Origin: UBA9630 sp043725085
Lineage (GTDB): Bacteria > Patescibacteriota > Minisyncoccia > Moranbacterales > UBA2206
DNA: 30,670 bases
Assembly: GCA_043725085.1 (NCBI GenBank)
Contig: JAYSLY010000039.1
Location: forward strand, 1 to 30,670
Reading direction: 5' to 3'
Part shown: in pieces, positions 1-8,766 of the stretch
Numbering within the stretch: the first letter of the stretch is position 1
Layout: every line of letters begins with the position of its first letter
Notes under the pieces: model-generated
Told to the model about the DNA's origin: nothing
The model's database searches: none
What the model saw: the letters and a program-made list of their open reading frames with translations, nothing else
Position numbers and translations under genes: made by a program

Positions 1-104
1 TTTTCATAAGGATAACTTTAATTGTTAGTTATCCCCAAGCTTAGATTTTAAATGATAAATCGACTAGGACCATCATTCGATTTTGGATGATGTACTGCGC
101 CAAA

Positions 105-133
105 TTGACTTTTTCGCCATTTTGTGCTAGGAT
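105..133 (+). promoter_or_regulatory. Sigma-70-like promoter for the 244 gene
   Basis: A TTGACT -35 box (105-110) lies 17 bases before a TAGGAT -10 box (128-133; GATACT at 131-136 is an alternative). It would start an RNA near 140 that reads through a hairpin leader into the gene at 244. Assigned from spacing and consensus only. Confidence 0.5.
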
Positions 134-161
134 ACTAGGTAAGAACGATAGTCGTCCTGGC

Positions 162-200
162 AAGGCTCAAGAAAAAGCTAAGAGCCTTACGGAAGGCTCT
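162..200 (+). promoter_or_regulatory. Leader with two competing hairpins
   Basis: AAGGCTC (162-168), GAGCCTT (182-188) and AAGGCTC (193-199) occur in series, so the middle segment can pair with either neighbour. The downstream hairpin (181-200, loop ACGG) is followed by a T-rich stretch. This is the geometry of an attenuator, but the T tract is interrupted and no ligand-binding domain is recognised. Confidence 0.35.
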
Positions 201-243
201 TTGACAATTTTTATATAAATTCAAATATGAAAGGAGGCCACAA

Positions 244-990
244 ATGGCCAAAAAAGACCAAACGAAAACCGCCGAACCAAAGGCGGAAGAGACGACAAAG
301 ACACCGGAACCTGAGAAGGGGTCGGAAAAATCAGAAACACGGAAAAGATGGTTAATTCCGATTTTGCAAGAAGCGTTTCAGGATGCTCTCTTGCTTTTGC
401 TTTTCGCCATCGGAATAAAAAGACCAATGGGCGGAATGATAAACGGAACTGCCCAGCAGCAGACCGCACAGGCCCCGGAAAAGCAAGTCCCGGACTGGAT
501 TTTGTCAGCCTTTCCAAGTCTAACCGACGAGGATGAGGTAGAATACAACCTCTGTCTCTCGTCCAACCCGGATCCGCTGTCAGTTCACGCAGCGGAAATA
601 TTTGAAGAAAACCTCAAAAACGAAGGCATTTACGACGAAGTTAAATACCGCATCCGCCTGCTCAAAATCCGCCGTGAGTTTTTGGAAAAACTTCGCCACC
701 CGGCTCCGAAAGATGAGTCCGGCGGACGGCTTGGTTTCAAACCGCTCACGCTCGCTGATCCAGTTATCGAGTTTATGGATCGGCTTCGTGATGAAGTCGA
801 CGCGGGCGGAACAACCGAAGAAATCTTCGAGCGGCAAAAAGAAATTGCCAACCGAAGAAAGCTTCTGGAAAAAATCAGCTTCACTAAAAAAACCATTTTG
901 TGGATTAGAAACCACAAACTGGAAACTGTCGTCGGGATTTTTCTTGTCCCAATCGGAATTATCGAATTGATTTTCTTGTTTCTCGGATAA
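244..990 (+). CDS. Hypothetical membrane protein with charged N-terminus
   Basis: The protein is 248 aa and I do not recognise a family. Residues 1-35 are rich in K, E, T and P and look disordered. A hydrophobic segment follows at about 42-60, then a charged, probably helical region at about 85-215 rich in E, K and R, and a strong hydrophobic segment at the extreme C-terminus (about 228-248). This suggests a protein with one or two membrane spans and a cytoplasmic helical body. The start is well supported by an AAAGGAGG ribosome-binding site at 230-237, unusual in a region where most genes lack one. The next gene follows 20 bases after the stop and also has a good ribosome-binding site, so the two are probably cotranscribed. 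Confidence 0.75.
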   Translation: MAKKDQTKTAEPKAEETTKTPEPEKGSEKSETRKRWLIPILQEAFQDALLLLLFAIGIKRPMGGMINGTAQQQTAQAPEKQVPDWILSAFPSLTDEDEVEYNLCLSSNPDPLSVHAAEIFEENLKNEGIYDEVKYRIRLLKIRREFLEKLRHPAPKDESGGRLGFKPLTLADPVIEFMDRLRDEVDAGGTTEEIFERQKEIANRRKLLEKISFTKKTILWIRNHKLETVVGIFLVPIGIIELIFLFLG

Positions 991-1010
991 AACACAGGAA
1001 GGAGTTTTTT

Positions 1011-1526
1011 ATGGAAAAATATGATGCAATTTTGGCCCTTTCATTTGGTAAGGGAGCCGGCAAATACCATAATTTTGCAAATTTAACTATTGCAAGTTTG
1101 GCCATCTTTTTCGGGAAACTCTACAATGTCTTTGTCGCTGCAGATGCCAGCGTCCCGATCCACAAGCTGGGTTATTCACCCTACCGCACTATTGGAAGGG
1201 GGCATAAGCAAAGTCACGAATCAACAGTAGAGATTCTAGAATCTGCCCTTTTCCTCTATACTAATTTAGCGGAAAAAGAGAAAATAAAGGCAATTCTTGT
1301 TATAACCGCACCCGCGTATATAGCAAGAGCTCTCCGCGATGCTCGCAAAGTTTTTAAAAACACAGGGGTTGAATTTCGCGGATTAAGCGTTTTAGGAGAA
1401 GAATGGTTTTGTCCTGATTCCACTCAATTATGCACCAGCCATGAATGGATTTGGTGGATAAGGGAAATTATTCTCAGGGCGCTACCCTTTCATTTCTATC
1501 GCTGGCTCACCAAAAAGCTGGCGTAA
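1011..1526 (+). CDS. Small protein, possibly YdcF/DUF218-like
   Basis: The protein is 171 aa. An N-terminal strand (DAILALSFG) and a later segment with ITAPAYIARALRDARKVF and VEFRGLSVLG resemble the alternating strand-helix pattern of YdcF/SanA/ElyC (DUF218) proteins, which act in envelope metabolism. The resemblance is partial and the typical conserved acidic and histidine positions are not clearly placed, so the family call is tentative. The start is supported by AAGGAG at 998-1003. It follows the preceding membrane-protein gene in the same orientation and is closed by a strong terminator at 1541-1577, so the pair forms a two-gene operon. Confidence 0.6.
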   Translation: MEKYDAILALSFGKGAGKYHNFANLTIASLAIFFGKLYNVFVAADASVPIHKLGYSPYRTIGRGHKQSHESTVEILESALFLYTNLAEKEKIKAILVITAPAYIARALRDARKVFKNTGVEFRGLSVLGEEWFCPDSTQLCTSHEWIWWIREIILRALPFHFYRWLTKKLA

Positions 1527-1540
1527 AAACAGAAGGTTCG

Positions 1541-1577
1541 GGCGACTATTGGGGATTCCCCAATAGTCGCCTTTTCG
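1541..1577 (+). terminator. Rho-independent terminator
   Basis: A perfect 14-bp stem (1541-1554 with 1558-1571) has a 3-base loop and is followed by TTTT, then a further T run. It ends the two-gene operon and insulates the dnaE promoter. Confidence 0.9.
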
Positions 1578-1590
1578 TTTTTCAAATTTC

Positions 1591-1599
1591 TGCTATACT
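1591..1599 (+). promoter_or_regulatory. Extended -10 promoter for dnaE
   Basis: TGCTATACT fits an extended -10 element (TGnTATACT, -10 at 1594-1599). There is no good -35 box upstream. Transcription would start near 1606, giving a leader of about 145 bases. Confidence 0.45.
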
Positions 1600-1610
1600 G
1601 AGATCATAAC

Positions 1611-1727
1611 CTATCTTGCAAACCCCGCGGATTTGTCCGGGCGATGAAGATAGCAAAAACTAAATGACAAATTTCCAAACTCAAATTTCCAAGATTTTTT
1701 AAAACGCTCCGCGGGGTGTTTTTTGTT
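1611..1727 (+). promoter_or_regulatory. Structured leader with terminator-like stem before dnaE
   Basis: A 10-bp stem can form between ACCCCGCGGA (1622-1631) and TCCGCGGGGT (1708-1717), followed directly by GTTTTTTG. A shorter competing stem pairs CTATCTT with AAGATAG on either side of the first arm. A GC-rich stem before a T run, 25 bases from the start codon, suggests premature termination control. No known riboswitch class was recognised. Confidence 0.4.
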
Positions 1728-1751
1728 TTGCTTAAAATTTTATTCTAACAT

Positions 1752-4700
1752 ATGCCCAAATTCACCCACCTCCACGTCCACACCCACTTCTCTCTTCTCG
1801 ACGGTCTTGCCAAAATCGATGATATTTTGGATCGCGCCAAAGAACTTGGCATGGAATCACTCGCCATCACTGATCACGGCGTGCTCTATGGCGCGATTGA
1901 ATTCTATATCAAAGCCAAAGCACGCGGGATCAAGCCAATTATCGGTTGCGAGATGTATCTTACGCCAACCGATCTCCACAGTAAAGATCCCAGCTCGGCT
2001 GATCGCAAACGTCACCATCTCATCCTTCTGGCAAAAAATGAAGCGGGGTACAAAAACCTGATGCGTCTCATCACCATTGCGCATCTGGAAGGTTTTTACT
2101 ATAAACCGCGCATTGACAAAACTGTGCTACGCTCCCACTGCGAAGGACTCATCGGCCTCTCAGCTTGCGCCGAAGGTGAAATTCCTGCCGCTGCCATTTC
2201 TGGGAACATGGAAAAAGCGGAAAAGCTTGCCTTGGAATACCAAGACATTTTTGGCGAAGGTAATTTCTACCTGGAAATTCAACATCATCCCAAATTTGCC
2301 CCGCAACAAATTGCCAATGACGCTTTAATTTCCATTTCCAAAAAATACAACATTCCTCTGGTTGCCACCAATGACATCCACTATGTCAACGAAGATGACG
2401 CATCAGTGCAAGATATTTTGCTCTGCATTCAGACTAACCGCAAGGTCGAAGAACAAAACCGCATGAATTTGATGGATTTCAAGCTCTATCTCAAAAGTCC
2501 CGAGGAAATGGTTGCCCATTTTAAAGATACACCCGAGGCAATTGCCAACACCCAAGAAATCGTTGATAAGTGCAATCTGGAAATAACTTTGGGCGAAACC
2601 CAACTTCCTCATTTTGAAGTGCCAGCTGGCGAAACAACCGAAACATTCCTACGTAAACTGACTGAGGAAGGGATGCTAAAAAGATTTAAGCCGGACGATA
2701 TTTTGAAAGTGCATCGAGACCGGATGGAGTATGAACTTTCCATCATCGAAAAAACCGGCTTCGCCTCATACTTTCTCATCGTGCAAGATATGATCAACTG
2801 GGCCAAAGATCAAGGCATTGTGGTTGGCCCGGGACGTGGCAGCGCCGCCGGCAGTTTTGTGTCATATCTCATCGGGATCACCAATCTTGATCCGATTAAA
2901 TATGATTTACTCTTTGAAAGATTTCTAAACCCGGAGAGAATTTCCATGCCTGATATCGATATGGATTTTGCTGACGACCGGCGTGATGAAGTTTTGGATT
3001 ATGTCCGTGGGAAATATGGCAATGATCACGTCGCTCAAATCATCACCTTTGGAACGATGGCTGCCCGCGCGGCGATTCGCGATGCTGGACGCGCCCTTGG
3101 TTTTCCCTATGATTTTTGTGACAAAACGGCGAAACTCATTCCGATGTTTTCCACCATTGCCGATGCCCTGGAAAACGTCAAAGAATTTAAAGATTTTTAC
3201 GCTTCCGGCCCAGATTCCAAAAAATTGATTGATAGCGCCAAGCGCTTGGAAGGTGTGGTGCGCCACGCTTCGATGCACGCTTGCGGTGTCGTCATTACGC
3301 GCGAACCGGTAACGGAGTACACCCCTTTGCAAAAAATCCAAGGCAAAAAAGAAGGTTCGGTCACGCAATATTCTTCTTCCACCAAATCCAGTTATGTGGA
3401 AAAAATTGGCCTTTTGAAAATGGACTTTCTCGGCCTCAAAAATCTCACCATTATGCAAAATACTCTGCGGATTCTCAAAAAAACAAAAAGCCTAGAATTA
3501 AATATTGATGATATCCCTGAAGAAGATCCGCAAACGTTTAAATTATTGCAAAGAGCCGGGACTACTGGCGTCTTCCAGTTGGAAAGCTCCGGAATGAAAC
3601 GCTATTTGAAATTACTCCAACCATCCGTCTTTGAAGATATCATCGCGATGGTCGCACTTTACCGCCCGGGACCAATGGACTGGATTCCCGATTTCATCTC
3701 GAGAAAACACGGCGAAAAATCCATTCAGTATCTCCACCCAAAATTAAAACCGATTCTGGAAAAAACATACGGCGTGGCCGTCTATCAAGAACAAGTGATG
3801 CAAATCGCCCAAGCGCTTGCCGGTTTCACCTTGGGCGAAGCGGATGTTTTGCGAAAAGCGATGGGCAAAAAAATCTTTGCGCTCATTGCCGAACAAAAAA
3901 TCAAATTCATCGAAAGCGCCGTGAAACTCGGCACGGATCGCAAAGTGGCGGAAAAAGTTTTTGCCTACATCGAACCGTTCGCCGGCTATGGGTTTAACAG
4001 AAGTCATGCAGCATGCTATGCCCTCATCGGCTATCAAACGGCTTACCTCAAAGCACACTATCCGGCGGAATTCATGGCCGCGCTCCTCACCTCCGACCAA
4101 GATGATATTGACCGCGTCGCCATTGAGGTGACCGAATGCCGCGAAATGGGCATTGAAGTTTTGCCGCCCAATGTCAACGAAAGTTTTGAAGAGTTTTCCG
4201 TAATCGTAGATCCTGAAACAAAAAAAGCTGGTAAGATTCGCTTTGGACTAAACGCCGTCAAAAATGTCGGGCACACTGTCGCACACGAAATTGTCGAGGA
4301 AAGAAAACGCGCTGGACGTTTCACAAGCCTTGCTGATTTCATCGAACGCGTCGAATCGAAAGACTTAAACAAAAAATCAATTGAAGCGTTGGCCAAAGTC
4401 GGCGCTTTGGAAGACCTGGGCGAAAGAAATCAAATCGTGGCTTCGATTGAAAATATTTTGGCGCATTCCAAAAATTTTCAGAAAAACAAAAATTCCAAAC
4501 AGGTTAGTCTTTTTGGCGAGCTGGAATTGGCAAAAGCCGAAATTCAACTCATCCCCACCTATCCCGCCACCAAAAAACAACAACTGTCTTGGGAAAAAGA
4601 ACTGATTGGCCTCTATATCAGCGGACACCCTACCAGCGAATATCAATCCTACATTGATTCTGTCGCTGTGCCGATTCGCAATGTTGGGCGTGATTTAGTC

Positions 4701-5306
4701 GGACAAGAAATCTCCTTGGGTGGAATAATTTCCAAAGTCAAAAAGATTTTTCTCAAAAACCAAAAAACGATGCTTTTTGCCACCATCGAAGATATGTATT
4801 CCAACATTGAGTTTATCGTTTTCCCCAAAGTGCTTGAAGCCACCGGATCACTCTGGACGGAAGACAAAATTATTCTCGCTTCCGGAAAAATTTCCGACAA
4901 AGACGGCAGTTTCAAACTCCTTGTTGACAGCGCCAAAGTGATCAACCTTGAAGAAATGAATGAGCGCGTCCGCATCATCGCCACACAAAAAAGCAATGGC
5001 ACCATCACCACTCCAACAGTCCCGATACAAAAAAAAGTTGTCGAGGAGACAGCAAGAGTTGCCGGAGAGACAACAAAAGTCGCCGAAGAGGCGACCAAAA
5101 TTATCATTACTCTTCCCAGCGGGTCAAATCAGGAAACCCTAAAATCCCTCTCCGCCCATTTTAACGGTTGCCAAATCGGCGAAGTAAAAGTTTTTCTTAA
5201 GATTAACAACACCAAACTGGAAACACCTTTTTGCATCACACAATCTCCGGAATTGAAAAATGAAATCAAAAAACTAATTCCCGGGGCGGTGGTGGAAAGT
5301 TACTAA
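1752..5306 (+). CDS. dnaE: DNA polymerase III alpha subunit
   Basis: This is the replicative polymerase catalytic subunit, 1184 aa, close to usual DnaE length. The N-terminal PHP domain starts with HLHVHTHFSLLDG. The palm carries the catalytic acidic motif PDIDMDF at about 399-405 and the third acidic motif KMDFLGL near 555. A tandem helix-hairpin-helix region follows (about 800-900), then an OB fold around 980-1060 with GGIISKVKKIF. The C-terminal 80 residues contain a repetitive segment (VAGETTKVAEEATK) and then a small domain that resembles the C-terminal domain of other DnaE proteins. The PHP histidines are intact, so proofreading-type activity is possible. The start ATG is the first in frame and precedes the PHP motif directly. 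The gene stands alone between terminators. Confidence 0.97.
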   Translation: MPKFTHLHVHTHFSLLDGLAKIDDILDRAKELGMESLAITDHGVLYGAIEFYIKAKARGIKPIIGCEMYLTPTDLHSKDPSSADRKRHHLILLAKNEAGYKNLMRLITIAHLEGFYYKPRIDKTVLRSHCEGLIGLSACAEGEIPAAAISGNMEKAEKLALEYQDIFGEGNFYLEIQHHPKFAPQQIANDALISISKKYNIPLVATNDIHYVNEDDASVQDILLCIQTNRKVEEQNRMNLMDFKLYLKSPEEMVAHFKDTPEAIANTQEIVDKCNLEITLGETQLPHFEVPAGETTETFLRKLTEEGMLKRFKPDDILKVHRDRMEYELSIIEKTGFASYFLIVQDMINWAKDQGIVVGPGRGSAAGSFVSYLIGITNLDPIKYDLLFERFLNPERISMPDIDMDFADDRRDEVLDYVRGKYGNDHVAQIITFGTMAARAAIRDAGRALGFPYDFCDKTAKLIPMFSTIADALENVKEFKDFYASGPDSKKLIDSAKRLEGVVRHASMHACGVVITREPVTEYTPLQKIQGKKEGSVTQYSSSTKSSYVEKIGLLKMDFLGLKNLTIMQNTLRILKKTKSLELNIDDIPEEDPQTFKLLQRAGTTGVFQLESSGMKRYLKLLQPSVFEDIIAMVALYRPGPMDWIPDFISRKHGEKSIQYLHPKLKPILEKTYGVAVYQEQVMQIAQALAGFTLGEADVLRKAMGKKIFALIAEQKIKFIESAVKLGTDRKVAEKVFAYIEPFAGYGFNRSHAACYALIGYQTAYLKAHYPAEFMAALLTSDQDDIDRVAIEVTECREMGIEVLPPNVNESFEEFSVIVDPETKKAGKIRFGLNAVKNVGHTVAHEIVEERKRAGRFTSLADFIERVESKDLNKKSIEALAKVGALEDLGERNQIVASIENILAHSKNFQKNKNSKQVSLFGELELAKAEIQLIPTYPATKKQQLSWEKELIGLYISGHPTSEYQSYIDSVAVPIRNVGRDLVGQEISLGGIISKVKKIFLKNQKTMLFATIEDMYSNIEFIVFPKVLEATGSLWTEDKIILASGKISDKDGSFKLLVDSAKVINLEEMNERVRIIATQKSNGTITTPTVPIQKKVVEETARVAGETTKVAEEATKIIITLPSGSNQETLKSLSAHFNGCQIGEVKVFLKINNTKLETPFCITQSPELKNEIKKLIPGAVVESY

Positions 5307-5349
5307 CCTACAAACCCTTTGTCATCCTGAGCGCATAAAAATGATGAGA

Positions 5350-5386
5350 GGCAGAAAACCGATGATTTGGTTTTCTGCCTTTTTTG
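5350..5386 (+). terminator. Rho-independent terminator of dnaE
   Basis: An 11-bp stem (5350-5360 with 5369-5379) has an 8-base loop and is followed by TTTTTT. It lies 43 bases after the dnaE stop. The convergent gene at 5422-5763 ends just beyond it. Confidence 0.9.
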
Positions 5387-5421
5387 TGGGACCTCTATTT
5401 TAGCAACGAGATGTCGCCCTG

Positions 5422-5763
5422 CTAGCAAGTCCCAGATTTGTAATCCATCTCGGGTAAGAGTATGGAGTGGATGGTTTCCACATCTAAGTTTTTTTGCAAT
5501 TTTTTCAAATCGCTTTTAGTCTCAACTTGGAACACCACTCCGGCAACACTCAAAACCATCATCAATTCGGTATATATCCGTAACCGAACTTCAAATGGCA
5601 ATGAGCTCGCAGCAAAACGTCGCTGAAGAAGATTGCGAATTTCTTCGCCATCTTTCCAGTCGACATCTTTCGCGACCTGGTCTATTGGAACAATGCTAGG
5701 CCACCCCAACCCAAGGTTACTATTTTCTGCAGGATATCCTGCAGAGACAAGACTTTGAGTCAT
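5422..5763 (-). CDS. Hypothetical small protein
   Basis: The protein is 113 aa, soluble, with no signal peptide or membrane segment. The first 25 residues are poorly structured. A helical region follows (DWKDGEEIRNLLQRRF, PFEVRLRIYTELMMVLSVAGVVF). I do not recognise the family. The start is strongly supported by AGGAGG placed about 7 bases before the ATG. The coding sequence converges on the dnaE terminator. Confidence 0.65.
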   Translation of the reverse strand: MTQSLVSAGYPAENSNLGLGWPSIVPIDQVAKDVDWKDGEEIRNLLQRRFAASSLPFEVRLRIYTELMMVLSVAGVVFQVETKSDLKKLQKNLDVETIHSILLPEMDYKSGTC

Positions 5764-5847
5764 AAAAAAACCTCCTTTTTTTCTATTTTTACCTAACCTT
5801 AGCGCCTCCCCCTGAAGCGTTTTCTAAAAAATAAAGAACTATTTTAG

Positions 5848-5921
5848 TGGGCGTATCTGGACTCGAACCAGAGACCTCAACATTATCAGTGTTGCGCTCT
5901 AACCAACTGAGCTATACGCCC
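5848..5921 (-). tRNA. tRNA-Ile (anticodon GAT)
   Basis: Read on the minus strand, the 7-bp acceptor stem GGGCGTA/TACGCCC, D arm, anticodon loop CTGATAA and T loop TTCGAGT are all present. The discriminator base is A and CCA is not encoded. The length is 74 bases. Confidence 0.96.
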
Positions 5922-5948
5922 TTATAAATAAGTGTATAAAAAATTTCG

Positions 5949-6021
5949 TGGACCCTATCGGGCTCGAACCGATCACCCCCTGCTTGCAAAGCAGGTGCTC
6001 TACCAAATGAGCTAAGGGCCC
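5949..6021 (-). tRNA. tRNA-Ala (anticodon TGC)
   Basis: The acceptor stem GGGCCCT/AGGGTCC contains the G3-U70 wobble pair that is the alanine identity element. The anticodon loop is TTTGCAA and the T loop is TTCGAGC. CCA is not encoded. It lies 27 bases upstream of tRNA-Ile on the same strand, so the two are likely one transcript, as in many rRNA-spacer or stand-alone Ile-Ala pairs. Confidence 0.96.
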
Positions 6022-6081
6022 AAAATTTACTAACCAATACACCACCCGACTCAAAACAACTAAAACCTATTATAGCAAAAA

Positions 6082-8616
6082 TTAGCGACTTGTCCAGTTT
6101 TTGGCTGCTTCTTTGAATTTATCCCCCTTTTCTTCAAAATTCTTCCAAATACTATAACTCGGGGAAGCGGTGGAAAGGAGGCATATTTTGCCCTTCTTAG
6201 TATTGGCAAAAGCAAACTCCACTGCCACTGACATCTCCTTTGTGTGCAGTGTTTGATATTTTTTATGCGATTTTTGAAGCAATACTTTTTCAATTTTTTT
6301 CCCACTCTCCGGGAAAAAAACAATGTTTCTTATTTTTGATTTACCAATCGCAACCGCCAATTGCGAAAAATCATACCCCCGATCCAATCCACCGAGAAAA
6401 ATCGTGTCCGTGTCCGGTAAAGCCGAAATGGCCGCTATGGTCGACTCGGGTGTTGTGGAAATAGCATCATCATAGAACTTGATGCCCCCAAATTCCCCCA
6501 CCAATTCCAAGCGATGAGAAAGGCCTTTAAAATTTTCAATGCCTTTTTTGATTGCTACTTTTGGGATGCCTAAAATATCCGAAGCCCTGATCGCCGCTCT
6601 AACATTCTCTACGTTGTGCGTTCCCAAAAGCGGAATTTTGATCTTTCCCAAATTGGTCTTACTAAAATCCACTCCTTTGGCTTTCTTGGCCCATTTTTTC
6701 AGTTCTTTATTTTTTCCGTTAAATACAAAATGATCGCCAATATTTTTAAAATTGACAATATTTTTTTTCGCCGCGTAATATCTTTCCACATCACCATGAA
6801 AATCCATGTGTTCCGGAAAAAGATTTGTCACCACAGCAATCTGCGGGGAATATCTCAAATCATCCAGCTGATAACTCGAAAGCTCCACCACGAAAATTTC
6901 ATCCGCATCGATTGGCCCAAAAAGAACTTCAAGCATTGGACTGCCAATGTTGCCCACCAAGCGCACTTTCTTTTTGGCTTCTTTTAGAATTGCGCAGATC
7001 AAAGAAGCAGTCGTACTTTTGCCCTTGCTGCCAGTAACCCCGATAATGCTATTTTTCACTGACGAGAAAAACAAATTAGTCGCTGTGGTGGAGGGAATCT
7101 CAACCAACTCTTTTTTGATTCCCGGCGTTTTTATTGCCAAATCATAACCCTTTTGTTTTTTCAAATAATCTTTATCTGTTTTTTGATCGCAAATACTAAT
7201 CTTCACTCGGGGAAAATATTTTTGAAGATATTTTTCCGTTATCATTCCCTCTTTGCCATAGCCCAAGATAAGCACGTTTTTTGCACCATACAGTTTGAAC
7301 TTATCCGGCAATGTCGGAGCGTTGTTGATTGCCAGCACGCGCTCCAAAAGTTTTTCAGGATGCTTAATTTTACCAATAAATTTTTTGACAGCAATGCTGT
7401 TAGGAAATTTATCCTTAGCCAAAAACAAAGCCGCGCGCGCTTCGTCAAATGTTCCCACACAATCAAAGGGCTTCATTTTGCCCCAGCCGAGAACATCAGA
7501 AAATACTGGCAATAATTTTTCATCCGCATACAGATTCTTGCCAAACATTTTTGAAAGCTCGTCTTTGGATAGGTATGCCGAAAGGAGTGTCCAAACAAAA
7601 ACACACTTGGGACATTCCCCGCACCAAAGCGTTTTGGGCCGCTCCTTGTGAATGCGAAAATTACGATTACAGCTCGTGAAAGTGGAAAAATATTCTTTGT
7701 GCCGTGAAAACATCTCCACAATCCGAATTTCATAGTACGGCCGCAAAAGTGAAAAATAGGCAATATCGGGACAGATGAATTTTCCGACATACTCTTGAAA
7801 AAGTTTTTCAAACTCAGCTGATTTGCTCCACTGATGATTAACTTCTTCTCCGAGATAATTGACATTACCAAAGTTGCTGCTAAATTCATTGGCCACAATA
7901 ACAGTCGCATAGTCATAAATAACCGCTGCCAGGTATCCCAAAAAAGCGAAGATAGCTGAAATTGGAATATGTCCGTTGAAGCTTTCGGGAAGTGGTTCAA
8001 AAATTTTTGCGTCCATCTGGCGCGAAATCACAAGCGATCCGATTTTCAGCTTGGAAATTACACCATCCGAAATCGGATCCTTTTTTTGCGTCTCCACGAG
8101 TAGCGCCGTAATATCCTCTCCGTGTTCCTGCAGAAGCTTCGCTGCCACAATCGAATCCTTTCCCCCGCCAATACCCACGAGCGCTCGATTTTTTCTTTTT
8201 AATCTCTGCGCCGAGGGATTCGCATTTTTCTCAAAAGGAAACTTAATTAAATTTCGCGAATCGATATTGTTGCGATAAAAAAGTTCACCTAAGCCCTTGC
8301 GATAAACCACATTCCAAAATTCTGCTTGCTCTTTGGAAAGAGAAAAATTCGTTTTAATCTTTGGCGGCAAATAGAGCTTGTAATAGCTGATGCCCAAAAT
8401 CAGATGCAAATTGTTTAATAAGTTTTTCAAAAGCTCTTTCGGAATTTCCTCCAATGAAAATGCTGTGGGGAAAATAACTTTTTCGGAAAATTTCAGCGTG
8501 GGACGGCTATTAAATGTGATCGCATAATCAAAAACAACTCTGGCTTTTTTAGGCTCCAGAGTATACGTCGTAAATTCAAAAGTTTTTGGGATAATCTTTT
8601 TCACTTGTTTAGGCAC
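6082..8616 (-). CDS. MurL epimerase - MurD ligase fusion
   Basis: This 844-aa protein joins two peptidoglycan precursor enzymes. Residues 1 to about 440 resemble MurL, the ATP-dependent UDP-MurNAc-L-Ala-L-Glu epimerase. It has a PP-loop-like GIGGGKDS at 148-155 and a cysteine motif WCGECPKC at 331-338. From about 446 there is a complete Mur ligase with N-terminal LILGYGKEG, P-loop GVTGSKGKSTT (526-536), SSYQLDD, the HRLE segment and DDAISTTPEST. The MurD2-type pathway adds L-Glu and MurL then inverts it to D-Glu, replacing a glutamate racemase plus classical MurD. The fusion puts consecutive steps on one chain. The start is GTG at 8616, inside the arm of a palindromic repeat, with no clear ribosome-binding site, so the start is uncertain. 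Confidence 0.88.
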   Translation of the reverse strand: MPKQVKKIIPKTFEFTTYTLEPKKARVVFDYAITFNSRPTLKFSEKVIFPTAFSLEEIPKELLKNLLNNLHLILGISYYKLYLPPKIKTNFSLSKEQAEFWNVVYRKGLGELFYRNNIDSRNLIKFPFEKNANPSAQRLKRKNRALVGIGGGKDSIVAAKLLQEHGEDITALLVETQKKDPISDGVISKLKIGSLVISRQMDAKIFEPLPESFNGHIPISAIFAFLGYLAAVIYDYATVIVANEFSSNFGNVNYLGEEVNHQWSKSAEFEKLFQEYVGKFICPDIAYFSLLRPYYEIRIVEMFSRHKEYFSTFTSCNRNFRIHKERPKTLWCGECPKCVFVWTLLSAYLSKDELSKMFGKNLYADEKLLPVFSDVLGWGKMKPFDCVGTFDEARAALFLAKDKFPNSIAVKKFIGKIKHPEKLLERVLAINNAPTLPDKFKLYGAKNVLILGYGKEGMITEKYLQKYFPRVKISICDQKTDKDYLKKQKGYDLAIKTPGIKKELVEIPSTTATNLFFSSVKNSIIGVTGSKGKSTTASLICAILKEAKKKVRLVGNIGSPMLEVLFGPIDADEIFVVELSSYQLDDLRYSPQIAVVTNLFPEHMDFHGDVERYYAAKKNIVNFKNIGDHFVFNGKNKELKKWAKKAKGVDFSKTNLGKIKIPLLGTHNVENVRAAIRASDILGIPKVAIKKGIENFKGLSHRLELVGEFGGIKFYDDAISTTPESTIAAISALPDTDTIFLGGLDRGYDFSQLAVAIGKSKIRNIVFFPESGKKIEKVLLQKSHKKYQTLHTKEMSVAVEFAFANTKKGKICLLSTASPSYSIWKNFEEKGDKFKEAAKNWTSR

Positions 8617-8764
8617 CCTGACAAAATAATTTATTCAGTCCGTGTTCGGATTTGCGTTGAGTTTGTTCAAAAAATTTCGAGGAATATCGAGATATTGTGA
8701 GAAATTTTTTGGGCAAAAACGGCGTGAAGCCGGGCGCGAAATGAAAAATTATTTTGTCAGGGTG
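8614..8764. repeat. MITE-like palindromic element with 19-bp terminal inverted repeats
   Basis: CACCCTGACAAAATAATTT at 8614-8632 is exactly inverted at 8746-8764. Inside, further complementary segments (CAAAAAATTTC with GAAATTTTTTG) make nearly the whole 151 bases an imperfect hairpin. It holds no gene and fills the gap between the MurL-MurD start and the deacylase stop. Confidence 0.75.
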
Positions 8765-8766
8765 AC

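Noticed and set aside
244..517. Minus-strand frame opposite the first gene
   Set aside because: It is a shadow. The plus-strand gene has a strong ribosome-binding site and sensible hydrophobic segments.
1611..1727. Fluoride riboswitch before dnaE
   Set aside because: A GGCGATG...AAAAAC...TAAATGAC order vaguely recalls that class, but the required stems do not form.
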